The notes: generated by a model from the sequence alone, not told the origin. Positions 23,648 through 33,242 are shown, counted from the first letter of the stretch. The stretch: 64,000 nt of DNA from JBJXHN01 sp046233135 (GCA_046233135.1 JBJXHN010000011.1:1-64000); one strand, 5' to 3'. Translations and numbers: made by a program.

Positions 23648-25674
23648 CTCTCGGGCAGTTCGAAAAAAAATTGCCCTGAACCGATAGATAAACTTGACGG
23701 TGTCTGTTTGAAGCCTGCGGTGATTGACTTGCCGCGCACACTCCGTAAAAGTTCAAAGCTCAACTCTCCGAACTCAATCAATCCATCGTTATTGAGGTCA
23801 GCACCCCCCTCTAACCCCGCAATCAGCGATTTAGTGAAGATGCCACCATTCAACCATAGTGCCTTTTCATCTCCTGTGCCAGCAACGATTATTGCGCTGT
23901 GAGGTTGTCGGAGGTTGGCCTGGATCGTTTGCCAACGCGCCGGATTATTGAGCATGGCCTCGCCAGCGTCATCTTCCGACAACATCTTCGGAAGGATTAG
24001 CCCTGACGAACATGCGTCTATTAGGATCAACGTGTGATGCATGCGCGTTCGTTTCATATTCCAGTTTCTCAACTCTTCGAGGACGAGCGATGAGTGGTAA
24101 GGCAGCTCAGGGTCGTGATCGTAAGGAATGAGTAAACCATCTGTCAGCTCGATTCTGGTCGAACTTTCTCTGTCTCTTGAGACGTGGGTGCCATGACCAC
24201 CAAAGTAAATCACGACTCTGCTTGGCTCATCATCGATCTTCTGTCCCCAGAAACGGCTCAGCGCATTTTGGATTGCCAACTTAGTCGCTTGCGGTCCGTA
24301 GAGTTTGGTGATGTTTTCTGGAGGGAAACCCAAGTCATTTAGGCGGTCGGCAAGCTTTTCTGCATTGCTTTCCATAAAGTCCAAAGGGCCGAATCCCGTG
24401 GCCGAGGGGTAATCATCAATTGCGATCAGTAGAGCATGACTTTCAGAATAAGCATTTGGGAAAACCCATGCAGATGTTCCCTCAACCCAAATTCGAAGTT
24501 GGTGCCCTTGAAATTCAAGATGGTTGATTCCTTCATGGAAAAAGCTCAAAAGTTGGTTCGTTGTGGTGGCATCTTCACCCATCCAACGAAATTCTTTTCT
24601 GTTGATGCGAACTATGTTACCAACACTGATTTTTTCGCTAATAAGGTCCGAGATCGTTTGTGTGTCGGAGGTATCCAGGTTCCCGACCACATACTTTCCT
24701 GGAATTAAAGTTATCTCGCGCAGTAACGAAGAGTGAGTCCAAGGAATCTGGTTATAATTTGTTTTTAAGGCGACCTCGGCACGGATTCGAACCATTGCCA
24801 TTTCCAGAGGTAAGCCTGGCGTCGCGAAATGTTTCACGATTGCTTCAGTGAAAGGACTGTTCTCTCCCTCGCCGTCTTGCGCTACCGCGTTTGGCGCTGT
24901 GGCATAATTAATCATTGTGCCAAAGCGTGGAACAATTCGGGCTAGACCGATGCCCTTTCCATCCGTAGACAAAATCCCTCGCGTAAGAGATTTCGTAAAT
25001 GGATTGTCTCGACAGGAGTCGAAAAAAATTATGCGTGCTCCTGATGTTGCTTCAAGTATTCTGAGAATTGAACTGATATTTATTGAGCTATATTTTAGAG
25101 ATTCAATTGTGACTGGATTGCTGTCAATAGGTATTATGTAGTTTTCTTCATCTACTTGCACTGCGTGTCCAGAGTAAAAAAATATAACTGTATCTGCGGT
25201 AATTATTTTTTTGGCAAAATTCGCCAATATATCTAGGGTTTCTTGTTGATTTAAATTCAAGCCGGTCCATGTCTCGAAACCCATCGAGTTGAACAGATCG
25301 GTTATTGCGCGAGCATCGTTCTCAGGATTTCTCAACTGAGGCACATATTGATAATCCGAGTTTCCGATAACCAGCGCTACCTTTTTACCTATTGTTTGTG
25401 TGGAAATATTTGACGATGTTGATTTTTGATGAATTCTGTCAGTATGCTCTAGATTTTCTTTTCGACTTGCGGGGAGGGAGGGCTGTGGTGAGGCTTGTTC
25501 TAAAATGATGTTTTTCTTGCTACTATAGTTTCCCTCCATGTTTGGTCCTGGTGGTGCTGCGACGTGTTCGAGCGAATCAAAAGCCATCGCATAGGCTGAT
25601 GTGAGAATAAACAGCGCAAAGGCTATAAAATTTATTGTGTGGGTTGGCGACATCGAAAGTGGGCCTTGCAGCAT
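23644..25674 (-). CDS. exported protein with two tandem caspase-like domains
   Basis: A 676-residue protein. An N-terminal hydrophobic segment (about 14-31) looks like a signal peptide or anchor. Caspase-like domain 1 (about 97-325) starts KKVALVIGNSDY and has the dyad His170 (FYSGHA) and Cys221 (FFDSCRDNP). A linker of about 85 residues follows. Domain 2 (about 412-625) starts SHALLIAIDDYP and has His494 (YFGGHGTH) and Cys555 (LIDACSSG). The tail has an EF-hand-like loop (DLNNDGLIEF, 626-635). Both dyads look intact. Prokaryotic C14 peptidases act in cell-death and defence pathways, among others. Composition is far AT-richer than the flanking tra genes, indicating cargo acquired separately. 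Confidence 0.85.
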   Translation of the reverse strand: MLQGPLSMSPTHTINFIAFALFILTSAYAMAFDSLEHVAAPPGPNMEGNYSSKKNIILEQASPQPSLPASRKENLEHTDRIHQKSTSSNISTQTIGKKVALVIGNSDYQYVPQLRNPENDARAITDLFNSMGFETWTGLNLNQQETLDILANFAKKIITADTVIFFYSGHAVQVDEENYIIPIDSNPVTIESLKYSSINISSILRILEATSGARIIFFDSCRDNPFTKSLTRGILSTDGKGIGLARIVPRFGTMINYATAPNAVAQDGEGENSPFTEAIVKHFATPGLPLEMAMVRIRAEVALKTNYNQIPWTHSSLLREITLIPGKYVVGNLDTSDTQTISDLISEKISVGNIVRINRKEFRWMGEDATTTNQLLSFFHEGINHLEFQGHQLRIWVEGTSAWVFPNAYSESHALLIAIDDYPSATGFGPLDFMESNAEKLADRLNDLGFPPENITKLYGPQATKLAIQNALSRFWGQKIDDEPSRVVIYFGGHGTHVSRDRESSTRIELTDGLLIPYDHDPELPYHSSLVLEELRNWNMKRTRMHHTLILIDACSSGLILPKMLSEDDAGEAMLNNPARWQTIQANLRQPHSAIIVAGTGDEKALWLNGGIFTKSLIAGLEGGADLNNDGLIEFGELSFELLRSVRGKSITAGFKQTPSSLSIGSGQFFFELPER

Positions 25675-26030
25675 ATTTTTCAGGTTAGCTAGGTGTGTGC
25701 GTTGATTGTGGTATTACTGTTATTGTGTTTTTGATAGTAAGGAATAGTGTGGCTCTTTTGTATTTCATGGATTGTTCAGTATTTTTGAGTGAAAGTAAAT
25801 TGACATTATTATTCCGATGATGCAGTCTAGCAAAGTAGACGTTTGGGGATACTGCTGCCGCTACAGGTCTGTTTGCGAAAAGTGTGTTGCATATAGCCAA
25901 AGTGTGCCTGTATTAGAGGGCGGATGCAATAACATCATACATCGCATTTCCGCGCATATAAAGCCCATAAGCGTTCCCGCTTAACCACGCGACTCTCGTT
26001 CCGTCCGCCTCATGCAACGGAGCGATCCCC
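25675..26030. other. AT-rich gap between caspase cargo and traG
   Basis: A 356-base divergent intergenic region. It should contain the promoters of the caspase unit (minus) and of traG (plus). The composition step back to G+C-rich falls near 25980. No convincing open frame or consensus promoter stands out; GGAGCGATCCCC precedes the traG start. Confidence 0.4.
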
Positions 26031-28058
26031 ATGACCCCCACCAAACTCCTCGTCGGCCAGATCCTGGTCGTCTTCGCCATCGTCCTCCTGGGCGTCTGGT
26101 CCGCCACGCAATGGTGCGCCGACATGCTGGGCTATCAGGCCCGGTTGGGTGCCCCCTGGTTCACGCTCCTGGGCTGGCCGGTCTACGAGCCCTGGAAGCT
26201 CTTCGAGTGGTGGTATTTCTACGAAGCTTACGCGCCTGAGGTCTTCGACAAGGCGGGGATGCTCGCCGGGGCCAGCGGGTTCATGGGCTGCGCCGCGGCT
26301 GTGGTCGGGTCCCTCTGGCGGGCGCGGCAGAGCCATCTCGTCACCACCTACGGGTCCTCCCGCTGGGCGTTCCGGCGGGAGATCCGCAGGGCCGGGCTGT
26401 TCCGCGCGGCGGGGGTGTTCCTCGGGCGGCTCGACGACAGATACCTCCGCCATGACGGGCCGGAACATGTCATGGCCTTCGCGCCGACGCGCTCGGGCAA
26501 GGGGGTGGGGCTGGTGGTGCCGACGCTACTCTCCTGGACCGGATCGGCGGTGATCCACGACATCAAGGGCGAGAACTGGCAGCTCACCACCGGATGGCGG
26601 TCGCGCTTTTCCCACTGCCTGCTGTTCAATCCCACCGACCCACGTTCCGCCCGCTACAATCCCCTGCTGGAGGTGCGCAAGGGGCCGGACGAGGTCCGCG
26701 ACGTCCAGAACATCGCTGACATCCTGGTCGATCCCGAGGGCGCCCTGGAGCGCCGGAATCACTGGGAGAAGACCAGCCACGCCCTGCTGGTGGGCGCGAT
26801 CCTCCATGTGCTTTATGCCGAGGAGGAGAAAACCCTGGCCCGGGTGGCCGCCTTCCTCTCCGATCCCCGGCGGACCTTCACGGCCACCCTGCGCCGGATG
26901 ATGGCCACCAACCACCTGGGCACGCCCGAGGATCCCCGGGTCCATCCGGTGGTGGCCTCGGCGGCACGGGAGGTGCTGAACAAGTCGGAGAACGAGCGCT
27001 CCGGGGTGCTCTCCACGGCCATGTCCTTCCTCGGGCTGTACCGCGATCCGGTGGTCGCCCGCACCACCTCGGCCTGCGATTGGCGCATCGCCGACCTGAT
27101 GGATGCCAAGCATCCCGTTTCCCTGTACCTGGTGATCCCGCCCTCGGATATTTCGCGCACCAAACCCCTGGTGCGGCTGGTGCTCAATCAGATCGGGCGG
27201 CGCCTCACCGAACGGCTGGAGGGCGACCCCGGAAAAACACGCAAACACCAGCTGCTGATGATGCTCGACGAGTTCCCGGCGCTTGGACGGCTGGATTTTT
27301 TCGAGACGGCCCTGGCCTTCATGGCGGGCTACGGTATCCGGGCCTACCTGATCGCCCAGAGCCTCAACCAGATCTCCAAGGCCTATGGAGAGAACAACGC
27401 GATCCTCGACAACTGCCATGTTCGCATCGCCTTTTCCTCCAACGACGAGCGCACGGCCAAGCGGATCTCCGATGCCCTGGGCACGGCGACGGAACTTCGG
27501 GCCATGCGGAACTACGCGGGCCACCGGCTGGCGCCCTGGCTGTCCCACGTCATGGTCAGCCGCCAGGAAACCGCCCGCCCCCTGCTGACGCCTGGGGAGG
27601 TGATGCAGCTTCCGCTGGAGGAGGAACTGGTCCTGGTGTCCGGCCTCGCGCCGATCCGGGCCAGGAAGCTGCGCTACTACGAGGACGGCAACTTCACGGA
27701 GCGGGTGATGGCGGCCCCGGCGCTGCCGGACGGGGCCTATCCGGATTGCCCCACGCCCCGCCCGGATGACTGGAGCGGGCAGGTGCGCCCCGTCGACCGT
27801 CGCCTGATGCCCGACGACGACCGGGAGGAAAACGGCTCCACGGACGAGGGCGGCCACCGCAAGCAACTCCAGCCCGGTCTGGGCGAGGATAAGCCCGCCC
27901 CGCCGGACCCGGATCAGGGTGAGTTGTTCCAGCCCGCCGAGGAGGACGGAAGCCCGGAGGCCGACGCGCGGGTCATGGACCGCCTCGCCACCGCCACCCG
28001 CGCCTATGGCGTCAACGAGGGGATGGGCAAGGATGAGGATATCCTGCCCGGCTTCTGA
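26031..28058 (+). CDS. traG: TraG/VirD4-type conjugative coupling protein
   Basis: A 675-residue inner-membrane ATPase that delivers the relaxase-DNA complex to the type IV channel. Two N-terminal membrane segments (about 8-26 and 80-97) are followed by the P-loop FAPTRSGKGVGLVVPT and Walker B LLMMLDEFPALG. The C-terminal region reads RISDALGTATELRAM and LVSGLAPIRARKLRYY as in RP4 TraG. The ~80-residue tail is acidic and variable. It is separated from the relaxase by the caspase island. ATG 26031 has GGAG upstream. Confidence 0.93.
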   Translation: MTPTKLLVGQILVVFAIVLLGVWSATQWCADMLGYQARLGAPWFTLLGWPVYEPWKLFEWWYFYEAYAPEVFDKAGMLAGASGFMGCAAAVVGSLWRARQSHLVTTYGSSRWAFRREIRRAGLFRAAGVFLGRLDDRYLRHDGPEHVMAFAPTRSGKGVGLVVPTLLSWTGSAVIHDIKGENWQLTTGWRSRFSHCLLFNPTDPRSARYNPLLEVRKGPDEVRDVQNIADILVDPEGALERRNHWEKTSHALLVGAILHVLYAEEEKTLARVAAFLSDPRRTFTATLRRMMATNHLGTPEDPRVHPVVASAAREVLNKSENERSGVLSTAMSFLGLYRDPVVARTTSACDWRIADLMDAKHPVSLYLVIPPSDISRTKPLVRLVLNQIGRRLTERLEGDPGKTRKHQLLMMLDEFPALGRLDFFETALAFMAGYGIRAYLIAQSLNQISKAYGENNAILDNCHVRIAFSSNDERTAKRISDALGTATELRAMRNYAGHRLAPWLSHVMVSRQETARPLLTPGEVMQLPLEEELVLVSGLAPIRARKLRYYEDGNFTERVMAAPALPDGAYPDCPTPRPDDWSGQVRPVDRRLMPDDDREENGSTDEGGHRKQLQPGLGEDKPAPPDPDQGELFQPAEEDGSPEADARVMDRLATATRAYGVNEGMGKDEDILPGF

Positions 28059-28118
28059 CGAGGGCGCGTGAGGGCGTAGAAGGGGGCCATAAGGGATTCC
28101 CGGCCCCTGGCCGAAGAT

Positions 28119-28139
28119 CGTTCCAAACCCTTTGGAACG
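28119..28139. promoter_or_regulatory. palindromic operator before the RHH gene
   Basis: A perfect 9-bp inverted repeat CGTTCCAAA/TTTGGAACG with a 3-base centre ends seven bases before the start codon of the ribbon-helix-helix gene, over the expected ribosome site. RHH proteins bind such palindromes, so autoregulation of the trb operon is likely. It could also act as an RNA hairpin limiting translation. Confidence 0.6.
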
Positions 28140-28146
28140 GTGCGTC

Positions 28147-28554
28147 ATGAAGAACCTCAAGATCCGCCATCAATTCCTGCTCGACGCCGATCTGAGCGCG
28201 CGGCTCGACCATCTGAGCCGCCGCCCGGGCGCCACCAAGTCCGAGATCGTTGCCCGGGCCGTCGAGGCCTTCCTCGACCAGCGGGGTGAGAGCGACCTGG
28301 ACCGCCGCTACGGTCCGCGCCTCGACCGGCTGTCCCGGGACCTGGGGCTGCTGCGGCGGGACAGCGAGATGATCCTGGAGAGCCTGGCGCTCTTCATCCG
28401 CTTTTCCATCACGCTCCATGCCCATACGCCAGTCCCTGACCGGGCCACCCAGGCCGTCGCCCAGGAACGCTTCCAGAAATTCATCGAGCAGGTCGGCCGC
28501 CAGATCGCGGGCGGCAAGCGGTCGCTCGACCAGTCCCAGGGAGAGGACCGATGA
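28147..28554 (+). CDS. CopG/ribbon-helix-helix regulator of the trb operon
   Basis: A 135-residue protein. The N-terminal ~50 residues form an RHH fold (KIRHQFLLDADLSARLDHLS, then GATKSEIVARAVEAFLDQ). The remainder is helical, probably for oligomerisation. The same gene stands between traG and trbB in many ICEs and Ti/Sym plasmids and is annotated as a CopG-family regulator. ATG 28147 is just after the palindrome at 28119. Its stop overlaps the trbB start (ATGA). Confidence 0.85.
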   Translation: MKNLKIRHQFLLDADLSARLDHLSRRPGATKSEIVARAVEAFLDQRGESDLDRRYGPRLDRLSRDLGLLRRDSEMILESLALFIRFSITLHAHTPVPDRATQAVAQERFQKFIEQVGRQIAGGKRSLDQSQGEDR

Positions 28555-29513
28555 CAGACACCTCCGAAGAGCGCCGCCGGGCCATGCTGCGCACCGCCAT
28601 GGGGCCGGTGATCGCCCAGGCCCTGGCCGACCCCGCCGTCATCGAGGTGATGGTCAACCCCGACGGCTCCCTCTGGATCGACCGCCTGGGCGAGGGCAGG
28701 GGGAGCGCCGACGTCCGCATCCATCCCTCCGAGACGGAACGGATCATTCGGCTTGTCGCCTCCCATGTGCGGGCGGAGGTCCATGCGGACAATCCCATCG
28801 TCGGCGCCGAACTGCCCTCGGGCGAACGCTTCGAGGGGCTGTTGCCGCCTGTGGCGACCGGTCCCTGTTTCGCCATCCGCAAACCGGCATCCCGGATCCA
28901 CCTGCTGGCCGACTATCTGCGGGACGGCCTGATCCTCAAGGCCCAGGTCGATGTCCTCGCCCAGGCCGTGCGCGACCGGAAGAACATCCTGATCGTTGGT
29001 GGGACCTCCTCGGGCAAGACGACGTTGGCCAACGCCCTGCTGGCCATCGTCGCGGCCCGGAACGAGCGGGTGATCCTGATCGAGGACACCCGGGAACTCC
29101 AATGCGCCGCCAAGGACTGCGTGGCCCTGCGCACCCGGCCCGGAGTGGTCACCCTGGCCGATCTGGTGCGCTCCACCCTGCGGCTGCGGCCCGACCGGAT
29201 CATCGTTGGCGAGGTCCGGGGCGCCGAGGCCCTGGACATGCTCAAGGCCTGGAACACCGGGCACCCCGGCGGCATCGCCACCCTGCACGCCAATTCGGCC
29301 CGGTCGGCCCTCTACCGCCTGGAGCAACTGGTTCAGGAGAGCGTCACCGTCGTCCCCCGCCGCCTGATCGCCGAGGCCATCGATCTGGTGGTCTTCATAT
29401 CCGGACGCGGCTCCGCGCGGCGGGTGGAGACCATCGCCGAGGTTTCGGGCCTGGACGGCGACGGGGATTACCGGATGACCGATCTGTCCCCGGCACCGCC
29501 ACCCCAGCGTTGA
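28551..29513 (+). CDS. trbB: TrbB, P-type conjugative transfer ATPase
   Basis: A 320-residue VirB11-family hexameric ATPase at the cytoplasmic base of the channel. An N-terminal domain (AMGPVIAQALADPAVIEVMVNPDG) precedes Walker A GGTSSGKTT near 148. An Asp box follows (ILIEDTRELQC), then Walker B with VGEVRGAEALDMLKAWNTGHPGG and a His box GGIATLHANS. Length is normal for TrbB. Overlaps the RHH gene by ATGA. Confidence 0.95.
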   Translation: MTDTSEERRRAMLRTAMGPVIAQALADPAVIEVMVNPDGSLWIDRLGEGRGSADVRIHPSETERIIRLVASHVRAEVHADNPIVGAELPSGERFEGLLPPVATGPCFAIRKPASRIHLLADYLRDGLILKAQVDVLAQAVRDRKNILIVGGTSSGKTTLANALLAIVAARNERVILIEDTRELQCAAKDCVALRTRPGVVTLADLVRSTLRLRPDRIIVGEVRGAEALDMLKAWNTGHPGGIATLHANSARSALYRLEQLVQESVTVVPRRLIAEAIDLVVFISGRGSARRVETIAEVSGLDGDGDYRMTDLSPAPPPQR

Positions 29514-29528
29514 AAAGGAGTTTTCGTC

Positions 29529-29837
29529 ATGCGCAAAGCCCTGGTTCTCGCGTCGTCCGTTATTCTCTCCGCGATCCTCACCGCGCCCGCCCATGCCGCG
29601 GGCTCGGGCATGCCCTGGGAGGAGCCGCTCCAGCGGATCCTGGAATCCGTCCAGGGGCCGGTGGCGAAGATCATCGCGGTGATCATCATCATCGTCACCG
29701 GGCTGGCCCTGGCCTTCGGGGAAAGCTCGGGTGGCTTTCGGCGGTTGATCCAGATCGTCTTCGGCCTGTCCATCGCCTTCGCCGCATCCAGTTTCTTCCT
29801 GTCCTTCTTCTCCTTCGGCGGCGGAGCGCTGGTGTGA
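29529..29837 (+). CDS. trbC: TrbC, conjugative pilin (VirB2-like)
   Basis: A 102-residue prepilin. The signal peptide is residues 1-24 (ending AHAA), followed by GSGMPWEEPLQRILESVQGP. Two membrane helices follow (about 42-60 and 72-92). In RP4, LepB and TraF process this protein into a cyclic pilin; a traF gene is present at 19566. AAAAGGAG precedes the ATG. Its stop overlaps the trbD start (TGATG). Confidence 0.92.
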   Translation: MRKALVLASSVILSAILTAPAHAAGSGMPWEEPLQRILESVQGPVAKIIAVIIIIVTGLALAFGESSGGFRRLIQIVFGLSIAFAASSFFLSFFSFGGGALV

Positions 29838-30103
29838 TGGCCGGGGGACACATCGACGGCTTCGAGATCCCGGTCCACCGCTCCCTGGCCGAGCCGATCT
29901 TGCTGGGTGGCGCGCCCCGTTCGGTCGCCATCCTCACCGGCACGCTGTCGGCCGCCATCGGCCTGGGGCTCCAGCAATGGATCGCCGGGCTGGGGCTGTT
30001 CGTCGCCGGGCATACCCTGGCCGTTTTCGCCGCCAAACGGGATCCCGATTTCCTCCCCGTTCTGGTCCGTCACCTCCGGCAGAAGGGATGGTGGCGATGC
30101 TGA
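29837..30103 (+). CDS. trbD: TrbD, VirB3-like inner membrane protein
   Basis: An 88-residue protein with the family opening GFEIPVHRSLAEPILLGGAPR, then two close hydrophobic segments (about 31-64). VirB3/TrbD sits in the inner membrane and works with the TrbE ATPase. Its stop lies inside the start region of trbE, so translation is coupled. Confidence 0.92.
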   Translation: MAGGHIDGFEIPVHRSLAEPILLGGAPRSVAILTGTLSAAIGLGLQQWIAGLGLFVAGHTLAVFAAKRDPDFLPVLVRHLRQKGWWRC

Positions 30104-32532
30104 GCCTCTCCGAATATCGCGGGCGGGCCGACCGTCTCGCCGACCTGCTGCCCTGGGTCGCCCTGGTGGCGCCGGGCGTGGTGCTCAACAAGGATGGCAG
30201 CTTCCAGCGGACCTTCGCCTTTCGGGGCCCCGATCTGGACAGCGCCACGGAAGCCGAACTGGTCGCCCTCTGCGCCCGGGCCAACAATGCCCTGAAGCGC
30301 CTTGGCTCCGGTTGGGCGCTGTTCTTCGACGCCGAGCGCCGGGAGGCCCAGGATTATCCCACATCCATGTTCCCCGATGCCGCCTCCTGGCTGGTCGACG
30401 AGGAACGGCGCGCGGCCTTTGAAGACGGCAAGCAAGGCCGCCATTTCGAAAGCCGCACCCATCTGACACTGACCTACCTGCCGCCGCCGGATGCCCAGGC
30501 CCGCACCGAAACGGTCCTGCTGGACCGCGACCGGAAGGGAGAAGGAGGGCGGGACTGGCGGAAGGACCTGGAGCGGTTCCGGGAGGAAACGGATCGGGTC
30601 CTGGACTTGCTGTCCGACCTGCTGCCCGAGATCCATCCCCTGGACGACGGCGCCACCCTGACCTTCCTGCATGGCACGGTGTCCACGAAACGCCATCCGG
30701 TCCGGGTGCCGGACATCCCCATGTGCCTGGATGGCGTCCTGGTGGACACGCCCCTGACCGGCGGGCTGGAGCCCATGCTGGGGAAGACACACCTGCGCAC
30801 CATCACGGTGCTCGGCTTTCCCAATACCACCCGGCCCGGGATGCTGGACGCCCTGAACCACCAGGACTTCGCCTACCGCTGGGTGACCCGCTTCCTGCCC
30901 CTGGACAAGACGGCGGCCACCCGAGCGCTGACCCGCCTGCGCCGCCAGTGGTTCGCCAAGCGCAAGTCCATCGCCGTGTTGCTGCGGGAAGTCCTGACCA
31001 ACGAGCCCGCGCCCCTGGTGGACAGCGACGCCGACAACAAGGCCCTGGACGCCGACGCCGCCCTCCAGGCCCTGGGCGGCGACCATGTGGGCTTTGGTCA
31101 TTTGACCACCACGATCACCCTGTTCGACGCGGATCGCCAGCTTGTCGAGGATCAAGCCCGCACCATCGAGCGGATCCTGGGGGGCTTGGGCTTCACCTGC
31201 ATCCGGGAAAGCGTCAACGCCGTGGAAGCCTGGCTGGGCAGCCTGCCCGGGCATGTCTACGCCAATGTGCGCCAACCCCTGGTCCATACCTTGAACTTGG
31301 CGCACCTCATGCCGCTGTCCACCGTCTGGGCCGGACCGGCACGCAATGATCACCTGGATGGCCCCCCACTTCTCCATGCCGAAACTTCTGGCTCCACCCC
31401 CTTCCGTCTCTCCACCCACGTGGGAGATGTCGGACACATGCTGATCGTCGGTCCCACGGGGGCGGGCAAGTCCGTGCTGCTCGCCCTGATGGCCCTGCAG
31501 TTCCGACGCTACGCCGGATCCCAGGTGATCCTCTTCGACAAGGGCCAGTCGGCCCGGGCCGCCGTTCTCGCCATGGGGGGCGAGCACCATGTTCTGGGCG
31601 CCGAGGGCGGGCTGGCCTTCCAGCCCCTACGGGACATCGACAAGCAGACCACCCGAAGCTGGGCCGCCGACTGGATCGGCGGCCTGCTGCTCCACGAGGG
31701 AGTCCCCGTCACCCCGGAGGTGAAGGAGGCCGTCTGGTCCGCCCTGGGCAATCTGGCCTCGGCTCCCCCCGAGGAACGGACGCTCACCGGCCTTTCGGTG
31801 CTGCTGCAATCCAATGCCCTGAAGGCGGCGCTCCAGCCCTACACTCTGGATGGCCCCTTCGGCCACCTGCTCGACGCCGCCGAGGATCGTCTGGCCCGGG
31901 CCGACGTCCAATGCTTCGAGACCGAGGAGGTGATGCACCAGCCCGCCGTGGTGCCGCCGGTGCTCACCTACCTGTTCCATCGCCTGGAGGCCCGGTTCGA
32001 CGGAAAGCCGACCCTGCTGATCCTGGACGAGGCCTGGGTCTATCTCGACAACCCGCTCTTCGCCGCGCGCATCCGGGAATGGCTGAAGGTGCTGCGCAAG
32101 AAGAACGTGGCGGTGGTCTTCGCCACCCAGTCCCTGGCCGATATCGCCGACAGTGTCATTGCTCCGGCGATCCTCGAAAGTTGCCCCCAGCGGATCTTTC
32201 TGCCCAATGATCGGGCCGTGGAACCCCAGTCCCGGAGCGCCTATGCCCACTTCGGGCTGAACGACCGGCAGATCGACCTGATCGCCCAGGCGACCCCCAA
32301 GCGCCACTATTACCTGCAATCCCGCCGGGGCAATCGGCTGTTCGACCTGGGCCTTGGGCCTGTGGCCCTGGCCCTTTGCGGCGCCTCCGATCCCGCCTCC
32401 CAGGCTCTGATCGATGGCCTCCTGGCCGAGGACGGAGGGAAAGGGTTCCTTGCCTCTTTCCTGGAGGCCAAGGGCCTCGCCTGGGCCGCCGATCTCCTCG
32501 CCCCCTTCCCCCCGACTGGAGAGAGCCCATGA
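30097..32532 (+). CDS. trbE: TrbE, VirB4-family T4SS ATPase
   Basis: An 811-residue protein, the usual size. It opens MLSLSEYRGRADRLADLLPW and continues VAPGVVLNKDGSFQRTFAFRGPD, characteristic of TrbE. Walker A VGPTGAGKSVL lies near 451 and Walker B TLLILDEAWVYLDN near 638. It powers pilus biogenesis and substrate transfer at the inner membrane. I chose ATG 30097, with GAAGGGA upstream, over ATG 30088. It overlaps trbD by 7 bases and trbJ by ATGA. Confidence 0.94.
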   Translation: MLSLSEYRGRADRLADLLPWVALVAPGVVLNKDGSFQRTFAFRGPDLDSATEAELVALCARANNALKRLGSGWALFFDAERREAQDYPTSMFPDAASWLVDEERRAAFEDGKQGRHFESRTHLTLTYLPPPDAQARTETVLLDRDRKGEGGRDWRKDLERFREETDRVLDLLSDLLPEIHPLDDGATLTFLHGTVSTKRHPVRVPDIPMCLDGVLVDTPLTGGLEPMLGKTHLRTITVLGFPNTTRPGMLDALNHQDFAYRWVTRFLPLDKTAATRALTRLRRQWFAKRKSIAVLLREVLTNEPAPLVDSDADNKALDADAALQALGGDHVGFGHLTTTITLFDADRQLVEDQARTIERILGGLGFTCIRESVNAVEAWLGSLPGHVYANVRQPLVHTLNLAHLMPLSTVWAGPARNDHLDGPPLLHAETSGSTPFRLSTHVGDVGHMLIVGPTGAGKSVLLALMALQFRRYAGSQVILFDKGQSARAAVLAMGGEHHVLGAEGGLAFQPLRDIDKQTTRSWAADWIGGLLLHEGVPVTPEVKEAVWSALGNLASAPPEERTLTGLSVLLQSNALKAALQPYTLDGPFGHLLDAAEDRLARADVQCFETEEVMHQPAVVPPVLTYLFHRLEARFDGKPTLLILDEAWVYLDNPLFAARIREWLKVLRKKNVAVVFATQSLADIADSVIAPAILESCPQRIFLPNDRAVEPQSRSAYAHFGLNDRQIDLIAQATPKRHYYLQSRRGNRLFDLGLGPVALALCGASDPASQALIDGLLAEDGGKGFLASFLEAKGLAWAADLLAPFPPTGESP

Positions 32533-33242
32533 AAACCCCGCTCCTCGCGGCCCTGGTGGCCGCGCCCCTGTTCCTGGCGGACCCCGCGCCGACCGAAGCG
32601 GCCTGGCCGGTCTTCGACGCCACCAACTACACCCAGAACCTGCTCCAGGCGGCCCGTGCCCTGGAGCAGATCACCAATCAGGTGAAGCAGATCCAGAACC
32701 AGGTGACCATGCTCCAGAACATGGCCCGCAATCTCCAAAGCCTGGATTTTTCCTCCCTGGGCCAGATCCAGGGCGCGCTGAGCCGCATCGACGGCCTGAT
32801 GACCCAGGCCCAGGGCCTGAGCTTCGACCTCGATCAACTGGACAGCCAGTGGTCGACCCAATATCCCGACGGCTACGGGGCCGATACCACCACGCTGGAA
32901 ATGGCCGAAGCGGCGAGAGAACGCTGGCAAAGCGCCATGGGCGCCTACCAGCGGACCCTGCGGGTGCAGTCCCAGATCGTCGCCAATGTCCGGGCCGACG
33001 AGGGCCTGCTCTCCGATCTGGTCAACCGGAGCCAGGGGGCCACGGGGGCGCTCCAGGCCCAACAGGCCGCCAACCAACTGATCGCCCTGTCGGCCAAACA
33101 GCAGATGCAGATCCAGAGCCTGCTCGCCGCCCAGGGCCGGGCCCAGGCGGAAGATGCCGCCCGCAAGGCCCAGGTCGAGGAAGCCGCGCGCGAAACCACC
33201 CGCCGCTTCCTGGGCTCCGGCTCCGCCTATTCCGGTCAGTGA
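32529..33242 (+). CDS. trbJ: TrbJ, VirB5-like pilus-associated protein
   Basis: A 237-residue periplasmic protein. Signal peptide about 1-24 (LLAALVAAPLFLADPAPTEA), then VFDATNYTQNLLQAARALEQI and a long helical, Gln-rich coiled-coil region. VirB5/TrbJ is a minor pilus component needed for mating contact. A TrbK lipoprotein (entry exclusion), which often follows in IncP, is missing: only 13 bases separate trbJ from trbL. Confidence 0.92.
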   Translation: MKTPLLAALVAAPLFLADPAPTEAAWPVFDATNYTQNLLQAARALEQITNQVKQIQNQVTMLQNMARNLQSLDFSSLGQIQGALSRIDGLMTQAQGLSFDLDQLDSQWSTQYPDGYGADTTTLEMAEAARERWQSAMGAYQRTLRVQSQIVANVRADEGLLSDLVNRSQGATGALQAQQAANQLIALSAKQQMQIQSLLAAQGRAQAEDAARKAQVEEAARETTRRFLGSGSAYSGQ

